Assembly: GCF_017798005.1 (NCBI RefSeq)
Contig: NZ_CP072548.1
Span: 992,001 to 1,056,000 of the forward strand
From: Aggregatibacter sp. 2125159857
GTDB lineage: Bacteria > Pseudomonadota > Gammaproteobacteria > Enterobacterales > Pasteurellaceae
DNA length: 64,000 nucleotides
Direction of reading: 5' to 3'
Shown: positions 58,111-64,000 of the stretch, one piece after another
Layout: the number at the start of each line of letters is the position of its first letter
Numbering within the stretch: position 1 is the stretch's first letter
Program-made: the position numbers and the translations under genes
The notes under the pieces: model-generated
Told to the model about the DNA's origin: nothing
Databases searched by the model: none
What the model saw: only the letters and a program-made list of their open reading frames with translations

Positions 58111-59541
58111 ATGGCTCAATATTCTGCACAATTTAATCAGGCAAAAGTTTTGGTATTAGGCGATGTGATGTTAGATCGCTATTGGTTTGGTGCGACCAAT
58201 CGAATTTCGCCGGAAGCACCGGTGCCGGTGGTACGCGTTCAGAAACATGAAGAACGTGCAGGCGGTGCAGCAAACGTGGCGATGAACATTGCGTCATTAA
58301 ATGTGCCGGTACAGTTACTTGGTTTGACCGGTCAGGATGAGGCTGGGGCAGCATTGACGGCATTATTGCAACAACAAAAAATCGATTGTAACTTTGTCCA
58401 ATTATCCACCCATCCAACGATTACCAAGTTACGTATTTTATCTCGTCATCAACAGCTTTTACGTCTTGATTTTGAAGAAGATTTTCAAAATGTAACCAGT
58501 GAAGCGTTATTACAAAAATTAGAAAGTGCGGTCAAAAATTACGGTGCTTTAGTGCTTTCGGATTACGGCAAAGGCACCTTAAATGATGTACAAAAAATGA
58601 TTCAGATTGCGCGCAATACCAATGTGCCGGTATTGATCGATCCGAAAGGGACGGATTTTGAACGTTATCGCGGTGCAACCTTGCTAACACCGAATATGTC
58701 GGAATTTGAAGCAGTCGTGGGGAAATGTCATTCTGAACAAGAGATTATCGACAAGGGGCTGAAACTCATTTCAGACATCAATCTCACCGCACTTTTGGTG
58801 ACACGTTCTGAAAAAGGCATGACCTTATTGCGTCCAAATCAACCGGCATTTCATTTGCCGACAGAGGCTAAAGAAGTCTTTGATGTGACAGGGGCAGGCG
58901 ATACGGTGATCAGTGTGCTTGCAATCGCGTTAGCGGATGGTCGTAGTTTTGAAGAGGCCTGTTATTTATCCAATGTGGCCGCCGGTATTGTGGTGGGTAA
59001 ATTGGGCACATCAACCGTTTCAACCGTCGAGTTGGAAAATGCGATTCATGGGCGAACGACAACCGGTTTTGGTGTGATGACCGAGGCTGAATTGAAACAA
59101 GCCGTTAAATTGGCAAAAGATCGTGGCGAGAAAATCGTGATGACAAACGGGTGCTTTGATATTTTGCATCCTGGTCACGTGTCTTATTTAGAAAATGCCC
59201 GTAAGCTAGGCGACCGTTTAATTGTGGCTGTGAATACGGATGAATCGGTAAAACGCTTAAAAGGGGAAGAACGACCAATTAATCCTTTAGCGTCGAGAAT
59301 GGCAGTGCTTGCCGGTCTTTCTTCTGTGGATTGGCTGGTTGCCTTTGATGAAGATACGCCGCAACGTTTAATTGGTGAAATCTTGCCGGATTTATTGGTG
59401 AAAGGCGGTGACTATAAACCAGAAGACATTGCCGGTAGTCAAGAAGTTTGGGCAAACGGTGGCGAGGTGAAAGTGCTGAATTTTGAAAATGGTTTTTCCA
59501 CATCGAACGTGATCAAGAAAATTAAGCATTTGGAAAAATAA
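58111..59541 (+). CDS. hldE: bifunctional heptose-7-phosphate kinase / heptose-1-phosphate adenylyltransferase HldE
   Basis: A 476-residue two-domain enzyme for ADP-heptose, the LPS inner-core precursor. The N-terminal ribokinase-type kinase ([12 protein letters not shown]; anion hole [14 protein letters not shown] near residue 260-270) is followed by a C-terminal nucleotidyltransferase ([24 protein letters not shown] from about residue 345). The length is the family norm. It is divergent from lpxL, another lipid A/LPS gene. Confidence 0.97.
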   Translation: MAQYSAQFNQAKVLVLGDVMLDRYWFGATNRISPEAPVPVVRVQKHEERAGGAANVAMNIASLNVPVQLLGLTGQDEAGAALTALLQQQKIDCNFVQLSTHPTITKLRILSRHQQLLRLDFEEDFQNVTSEALLQKLESAVKNYGALVLSDYGKGTLNDVQKMIQIARNTNVPVLIDPKGTDFERYRGATLLTPNMSEFEAVVGKCHSEQEIIDKGLKLISDINLTALLVTRSEKGMTLLRPNQPAFHLPTEAKEVFDVTGAGDTVISVLAIALADGRSFEEACYLSNVAAGIVVGKLGTSTVSTVELENAIHGRTTTGFGVMTEAELKQAVKLAKDRGEKIVMTNGCFDILHPGHVSYLENARKLGDRLIVAVNTDESVKRLKGEERPINPLASRMAVLAGLSSVDWLVAFDEDTPQRLIGEILPDLLVKGGDYKPEDIAGSQEVWANGGEVKVLNFENGFSTSNVIKKIKHLEK

Positions 59542-59565
59542 CACAAACAAAAAAGCGTAATTTAC

Positions 59566-59616
59566 AATCTGCACCCCAAAAGTCGGAGTCACTTCCAACG
59601 AATTAAGATGCAGATT
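59566..59616 (+). terminator. possible terminator after hldE
   Basis: AATCTGCA (59566-59573) can pair with TGCAGATT (59609-59616), which is followed by six T. The 35-nt loop contains a smaller inner dyad (GTCGGAGT...ACTTCCAAC, imperfect). It abuts repeat copy 3. Confidence 0.45.
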
Positions 59617-59620
59617 TTTT

Positions 59621-59915
59621 TATTTAACCCCTCGTAGCGTGCAACTTGTTGCACGAATAATTAACCTCGATGCGTAATTCACGATTTCATGCGTAGCGTG
59701 CATCTTGATGCACGACCAAATTACGCACGGAACGTTATTTAACTCTTTCGGGTATTCATGATTTCGTGCAACAAGTTGCACGCTACGATTCACTAAAATA
59801 GTGATATGAAAATAAACACGGTGACCAGTTTTCACAAGCCTCTTGAGGGGCTTGTGAAGTATAGACCCTTATAGGGGAGCCTAAAAACCGCACGTTTTAC
59901 GTGCGGATTGCTATT
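59621..59915 (+). repeat. palindrome-rich intergenic repeat, copy 3 (rearranged)
   Basis: It lies between hldE (+) and pabC (-) and shares with copies 1 and 2 the segments CCCCTCGTAGCGTGCA, ACGCACGGAACGTTATTTAA, GTGCAACAAGTTGCACGCTAC and the right-end hairpins. About 60 nt of extra GTAGCGTGCA-type palindrome is duplicated at its left, and about 160 nt of the centre plus the leftmost hairpins are missing. The right-end hairpin overlaps the pabC stop region and would terminate pabC. No gene inside. Confidence 0.8.
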
Positions 59916-60498
59916 CCAATCCATTCAACGCATTGAGCAACCTGATTTCTTCAAACAAACTCAAATCCGTGGCTAAAATCGACCGCACTTTTATACGGTC
60001 TTGGGCTAATAATGTCGCCCGTTGGGTGCCCTCAAGGAGTGGCGTGTCGGGCGTGAACCATTGTGTGCCTTGGCGGAAAATAAGGTTGCCGATAGTGCAA
60101 TCGGTGACATGCCCGTTTTTGATGATCATGATTTCATCGCAATCGCCTTTTTGCGCGAGTAATTCGTTTAATAAAGTGCGGTCAGTGAATTTCAAGCCGT
60201 AGTCAATGTGGTCGCAGATAACCGGTTTAAAGGTGCGATAATGTTTACGCTGGTAAGGAAAATAACGGCATTGAATCTGCTCGGCGTTGTAATCGATTCG
60301 GCAGCGAATCAGCGGTTCGGTAGCCAGTTCGAGTGGTACACGAATATGTTCGGTAAGCTGAAAAATGCGAGGAAAAACGACCGCACTTTGTTTGCCATAA
60401 AACGCCTGTAAACTGCGTTCGTAGCGTTGTTGATGGAGTGCGATATTGCGGATTTTGCCTTGTTCGATGGCAAGGGTTTCAAATAAAGGAAATTCCAT
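59911..60498 (-). CDS. pabC: aminodeoxychorismate lyase-like aminotransferase class IV
   Basis: A 195-residue fold-type IV PLP enzyme. The PLP lysine is probably in DYGLKFTDRTLL, and the cofactor phosphate loops in CDEIMIIKNGHVTDCTIGNL and TPLLEGTQRATLL. It converts 4-amino-4-deoxychorismate to p-aminobenzoate for folate. It is shorter than E. coli PabC (about 270), as usual for the Pasteurellaceae form paired with pabB. It follows pabB by 2 nt. Its stop lies within repeat copy 3. Confidence 0.85.
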   Translation of the reverse strand: MEFPLFETLAIEQGKIRNIALHQQRYERSLQAFYGKQSAVVFPRIFQLTEHIRVPLELATEPLIRCRIDYNAEQIQCRYFPYQRKHYRTFKPVICDHIDYGLKFTDRTLLNELLAQKGDCDEIMIIKNGHVTDCTIGNLIFRQGTQWFTPDTPLLEGTQRATLLAQDRIKVRSILATDLSLFEEIRLLNALNGLE

Positions 60499-60500
60499 GG

Positions 60501-61493
60501 TTAAGCCCTCTGTAACGGCACATACACTTTTTGAATCAATTCTTGATATTCTTCTTGTGCGTCACTTTGAATGGTAATGCCACCGCCACTGCGGAAAACA
60601 AAGCCTTTTTCTGTGTCTTCAATAAAACGAATTGCCACCGCACTTTGTAATTTTTCACCGTCAAAAATACCGAATATACCGGTGTAATAGCCACGAGGTT
60701 GTTGTTCGGCCTGTTGAATAATTTGTACGGTTTTTTCTTTTGGGGCGCCACTGATCGATCCGGCGGGTAACAGTTTGGCAAGAAGAGAGCCGATTTCTTT
60801 CTGCCAGTTTTCTGCCAATTCACCACGAATTTCAGAACTGGTTTGCAAAATGGCACTACGTTCGGTTTGGATTTCTTCCACATAACGAAAGCGAGTCACT
60901 TGAATGTTTTCAGCGACGGTGGCTAAATCATTGCGCATTAAATCCACGATGGTGTAATGTTCTCGCTGCTCTTTTTGATTGTTGAGCAAGGTGGCTTGGG
61001 CATGGGGTAGCGTGGCATCAATGGTGCCTTTCATCGGATAAGTGAAAATCTGGTTGTCGTATAAATTGACAAAACATTCCGGTGAAAAACACACAAATTG
61101 ATCTTTGAACAACAATTTATACTTCGCTTGACTCTGTTGGAATAATTGGCGTAGTGAATAATGGGTTTCAATCGGTGTCGGGTAGGTCAGATTCAGCAAA
61201 TAGGAATTGCCGAAGTGCTGTTCCTGTTGTACCAAATCAAAGCCTTTTTGATAGGCGGCAAAATCCATTGGCTGTTTATGTAAATAAAAAGGTGGCATCG
61301 GCGATGTTTTATGCGGCAAATCTTCCCGCCAATTCACGTTGGTATAGTCTGGAAATTGGACGAAAATCCCTTGTTCAGCCATTTCATTTAACGGACACAA
61401 TATCGGTTTTTGTTGCTCAAAATCGATTAAAAAGAAGAAGGGCGTTTTCGCTTCGCCAAATCTGTTTACTTGTTGAATAAAATCTTGCCACAT
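60501..61493 (-). CDS. pabB: aminodeoxychorismate synthase component I
   Basis: A 330-residue chorismate-binding enzyme lacking the long N-terminal domain of anthranilate synthase. The signature regions MRNDLATVAENIQVTRFRYV, LLPAGSISGAPKEKTVQII and GYYTGIFGIFDGEKLQSAVAIRF are intact. It adds ammonia to chorismate with the PabA glutaminase, which is encoded divergently 94 nt away. Confidence 0.93.
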   Translation of the reverse strand: MWQDFIQQVNRFGEAKTPFFFLIDFEQQKPILCPLNEMAEQGIFVQFPDYTNVNWREDLPHKTSPMPPFYLHKQPMDFAAYQKGFDLVQQEQHFGNSYLLNLTYPTPIETHYSLRQLFQQSQAKYKLLFKDQFVCFSPECFVNLYDNQIFTYPMKGTIDATLPHAQATLLNNQKEQREHYTIVDLMRNDLATVAENIQVTRFRYVEEIQTERSAILQTSSEIRGELAENWQKEIGSLLAKLLPAGSISGAPKEKTVQIIQQAEQQPRGYYTGIFGIFDGEKLQSAVAIRFIEDTEKGFVFRSGGGITIQSDAQEEYQELIQKVYVPLQRA

Positions 61494-61587
61494 AACATTA
61501 TCTCGTGAAAAATCGGCGAAAATTTTAGCTTAAATTGCCATAAAATTATATACTTCACCGCCTACTTAGCCCTCAGAGAAAGATGTT

Positions 61588-62154
61588 ATGTCGTTACTGA
61601 TCATCAATAATCACGATTCTTTTACGTTCAACTTAGTGGATCTCATCCGTCGTTTGGATGTGCCATTTCAAGTGGTCAATATCGAAGACTTAGATTTAGA
61701 TGCCGTGGGCGATTTCTCTCATTTATTGATTTCTCCCGGCCCGGATGTACCACGCGCTTATCCAATATTATTTGACTTGCTGGCACGTTATCAGCACAGC
61801 AAATCTATTTTGGGCGTGTGTTTAGGGCATCAAATGTTATGCGAATTTTTTGGCGCAGAATTACATAATCTTCCGTTCCCACGTCATGGGCAAGCCAAGC
61901 GGTTGCAGTGTGTGGCGGAATCCCTTCTCTTTAAAGATATGCCTCAGGCCTTTCAAATTGGCTTATATCATTCTTGGGCGGTAAATGAGCAGAATTTCCC
62001 AAGCGCATTGCAAATTACCGCCCGTTGTGATGACAACATCATTATGGCTATGCAGCATAAAACGTTGCCGATTTACGGGGTGCAATTTCACCCAGAATCC
62101 TATATTTCGGAATATGGTGAGCAAATTTTGCGAAATTGGTTGCAGGAATCTTAA
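61588..62154 (+). CDS. pabA: aminodeoxychorismate/anthranilate synthase glutaminase component
   Basis: A 188-residue class I glutamine amidotransferase. The nucleophile elbow (ILGVCLGHQMLCEFFGAE) and the catalytic His-Glu (GVQFHPESYISEYG) are intact; the N-terminus NNHDSFTFNLVDLIRRL is typical of PabA/TrpG. Divergence from pabB-pabC argues for the PabA role; serving TrpE as well cannot be excluded. Confidence 0.9.
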   Translation: MSLLIINNHDSFTFNLVDLIRRLDVPFQVVNIEDLDLDAVGDFSHLLISPGPDVPRAYPILFDLLARYQHSKSILGVCLGHQMLCEFFGAELHNLPFPRHGQAKRLQCVAESLLFKDMPQAFQIGLYHSWAVNEQNFPSALQITARCDDNIIMAMQHKTLPIYGVQFHPESYISEYGEQILRNWLQES

Positions 62155-62306
62155 GAATCGCCATCAAAGTGCGGTGCTTTTTCGCTACGTTTTTTAGATC
62201 GGGATCACACAAATCACAAAAATCCTTTCTCTCCCTTGTTTTTGCGCAAGGGCTTCTTTAAGGTTAGACGCTATATTCAAACGTTGTGAAACTAAAGGAG
62301 TTTTTG

Positions 62307-63251
62307 ATGAACATTGTTTTTCTCGATCGTACCAGTATTCCCGCAAGCCATGATATTCCACGCCCAAGCTTTCCACACACTTGGACGGAATATGACCGCA
62401 CTTTGCCGGAGGAAACCTTTGAACGCACCAAAGACGCCGATATTGTGGTGACCAACAAAGTGGTGTTTGACCGAGAATTATTAAGCCGATTACCAAAATT
62501 AAAACTCATCGCCATTACGGCGACCGGTACCAACAACATTGATTTAGACGCTGCGAAAGACCTCGGCATTGCCGTAAAAAATGTGCCCGGTTATTCCAGT
62601 GTGGCCGTGCCGGAGCATGTATTGGGCATGATTTTCTCATTAAAACATAGCCTTATTGGGTATCATCGCGATCAAGTGACCTCTGATCGTTGGGCCACCT
62701 GCGGACAGTTCTGCTACACCGATTACCCGATAACGGATGTGCGTGGCGCGACGTTAGGTGTATTTGGTAAAGGTTGTTTAGGCACAGAAGTGGGGCGTTT
62801 GGCGCAATTATTGGGCATGAACGTGTTGTATGCGGAACACAAAGGCGCAAGTCATATTCGTGAAGGCTACACTGAATTTGAAACCGTATTGAAACAAGCG
62901 GATATTGTTACGCTGCATTGCCCATTAACCGACACCACAAAAAATTTAATCAATGCGGAAACGTTGGCATTAATGAAACAGACCGCTTATCTCATCAATA
63001 CCGGGCGAGGCCCATTGGTGGATGAAGCTGCATTATTAGATGCGCTAGAAAACGGCAAAATTGCCGGTGCTGCCTTGGATGTGTTGGTCAAAGAACCACC
63101 GGAAAAGAACAACCCATTAATTCAAGCGGCAAAACGTTTGCCGAATTTATTAATCACGCCGCATATTGCGTGGGCGAGTGATTCAGCGGTCACTACGTTA
63201 GTCAATAAAGTGGCACAAAATATCGAAGATTTTGTGATGCACGGTAGGTAA
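62307..63251 (+). CDS. D-2-hydroxyacid dehydrogenase (glycerate dehydrogenase-like)
   Basis: A 314-residue NAD-dependent dehydrogenase. NAD-binding loop (TLGVFGKGCLGTEVGRLAQLL), catalytic Arg region (INTGRGPLVDEAALLDAL), Glu and His (LVKEPPEKNNP; LLITPHIAWAS) are all present. It resembles the HprA/hydroxypyruvate reductase type; exact substrate not deduced. AAAGGAG precedes ATG 62307. It contains a near-start USS (around 62395). Confidence 0.88.
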   Translation: MNIVFLDRTSIPASHDIPRPSFPHTWTEYDRTLPEETFERTKDADIVVTNKVVFDRELLSRLPKLKLIAITATGTNNIDLDAAKDLGIAVKNVPGYSSVAVPEHVLGMIFSLKHSLIGYHRDQVTSDRWATCGQFCYTDYPITDVRGATLGVFGKGCLGTEVGRLAQLLGMNVLYAEHKGASHIREGYTEFETVLKQADIVTLHCPLTDTTKNLINAETLALMKQTAYLINTGRGPLVDEAALLDALENGKIAGAALDVLVKEPPEKNNPLIQAAKRLPNLLITPHIAWASDSAVTTLVNKVAQNIEDFVMHGR

Positions 63252-63275
63252 TTCTTATTTCATGTGGTATTATGC

Positions 63276-63294
63276 GGCGCCTAAAAAAGGCGCC
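63276..63294 (+). terminator. terminator after the dehydrogenase gene
   Basis: GGCGCC (63276-63281) and GGCGCC (63289-63294) pair around TAAAAAA, followed by ATTTTTG. Confidence 0.7.
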
Positions 63295-63339
63295 ATTTTT
63301 GATGGCAAATCACATTTTCTAACTTAAAGAAACCTAACC

Positions 63340-64000
63340 ATGAAAAAAAATCTCATCACAACTGCAATGTTATTTGCGCTTCCAACGATCGCCTTTGCCG
63401 GTGAAAACACAAAAAACGAATTAGCTCCGATTGTCGTTTATTCTGCGTACGCCACACCGGTAAACCAAGATCAAACCGCTTCCTCTGTTACCGTTCTCAC
63501 TGAAAAAGATTTTGCCGAGCGTAACGCGACTTATGTGAGTGATGTGTTGAAAACCGTGCCAAGCCTTGCCGTAAGCACTTCAGGCGGTCGTGGTACATTG
63601 ACCAACGTCTTTTTACGTGGTGCGGATGCAAACCACACTGCCGTGATTATTGATGGTGTAAAAGCCAATCCGGTTTCCGGCTACGGTTTTGATTTCGGTG
63701 GATTAGCTTTAAGCAACATCGAACGCATCGAAGTCTTACGCGGTGAGCAATCTGCGCTTTGGGGAAGTGATGCAATGGGCGGTGTGATTTATATCACCAC
63801 CAAAAAGGGCCTAGAAAAAGGCAAAACTTTCAATGTTGACTATGATTTTGGCACAGGATCTCACCGCACTGTTGATGGTTCATTAACCCTTTCAGGCTCA
63901 AACAACAATTTCTATTATGCTTTACATGGTGACAGCCACCACACCAAAGGTATTTCAGCACTCAGCAAAGACCGTTTTAACTACACGGCACAAGATGGTA
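63340..64000 (+). CDS. TonB-dependent outer-membrane receptor, 5' part
   Basis: The first 220 codons of a gene that runs off the window. A signal peptide (MKKNLITTAMLFALPTIAFA-G), a TonB-box-like ELAPIVVYSA and the plug domain (VSDVLKTVPSLAVSTSGGRG, FLRGADANHTAVIIDGVKAN, ERIEVLRGEQSALWGSDAMG, GVIYITTKKG) match BtuB/CirA-type receptors. The ligand (cobalamin, heme or siderophore) cannot be told from the plug alone. The frame is open to the end of the window. Confidence 0.9.
   Translation, partial: MKKNLITTAMLFALPTIAFAGENTKNELAPIVVYSAYATPVNQDQTASSVTVLTEKDFAERNATYVSDVLKTVPSLAVSTSGGRGTLTNVFLRGADANHTAVIIDGVKANPVSGYGFDFGGLALSNIERIEVLRGEQSALWGSDAMGGVIYITTKKGLEKGKTFNVDYDFGTGSHRTVDGSLTLSGSNNNFYYALHGDSHHTKGISALSKDRFNYTAQDG

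Noticed and set aside
59566-59620. CTGCACCCCAAAAGT near 59570 as an IS3-type insertion sequence end
   Set aside because: No partner end or transposase is nearby; the flanking TGCAGATT/T-run is more simply a terminator.

Overview
The window reads as chromosome of a Pasteurellaceae bacterium, most likely an Aggregatibacter or a close Haemophilus relative. The main evidence is the very frequent 9-base uptake signal sequence AAGTGCGGT / ACCGCACTT (USS, the Haemophilus-type dialect), both inside genes and as inverted pairs acting as terminators. Gene order also fits (rsfS-rlmH-mrdA-rodA-rlpA-dacA-ybeD, lptCAB-ptsN-rapZ without rpoN, mlaFEDCB-ibaG-murA, lepA-lepB-rnc-era), as does a selenocysteine formate dehydrogenase of the fdxGHI type. 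The species assignment is inference; no rRNA or tRNA gene was seen.

Layout: 1-3.9 kb afuABC transporter (afuA cut by the window edge). 4.0-9.2 kb a YdgA-like envelope protein with a probable late frameshift, rho and rhlB. 9.3-15.7 kb ribosome silencing/rRNA methylation plus the rod-shape cell-wall cluster. 16.3-19.6 kb rapZ-ptsN-lptB-lptA-lptC on the minus strand. 19.8-24.5 kb Mla phospholipid transport, ibaG and murA. 24.6-29.0 kb era, rnc, lepB, lepA on the minus strand. 29.1-32.7 kb a broken lysR and a broken oxidoreductase tail, then a luciferase-like oxidoreductase, an intact LysR regulator and hchA.

The outstanding feature is a 9146-bp transposon-like insertion at 32736-41881. It is bounded by perfect 29-bp terminal inverted repeats and a perfect 8-bp target duplication (TGAATTTC), and it has split a USS-pair terminator downstream of hchA. 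It encodes an intact IS1595/ISXO2-type transposase with a small partner protein, a second IS1595-type transposase that is dead (catalytic Asp replaced and an in-frame stop), an Xre-type regulator and an AT-rich cargo operon. The cargo is a fused nuclease-methyltransferase, a two-domain specificity subunit and a third protein with a C-terminal HEPN-like R-x4-H motif. This looks like a mobile restriction/defence island whose HEPN component is not a standard restriction-modification subunit.

41.9-51.0 kb resumes core genome: a decayed monooxygenase, grcA behind a perfect FNR box, ung, yaaA, a lipoprotein gene, fieF, pfkA, lolA, rarA and mdh. 51.1-57.0 kb is fdhD diverging from fdxGHI (in-frame UGA with a SECIS-like hairpin). 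57.1-64.0 kb holds lpxL, hldE, pabC-pabB diverging from pabA, a 2-hydroxyacid dehydrogenase and the start of a TonB-dependent receptor.

A second unexplained feature is a roughly 530-bp non-coding palindrome-rich repeat present three times (15754-16285, 50617-51146 and a rearranged copy at 59621-59915). All copies have the same orientation and all lie between convergent genes; the right end forms a terminator hairpin for the minus-strand gene.
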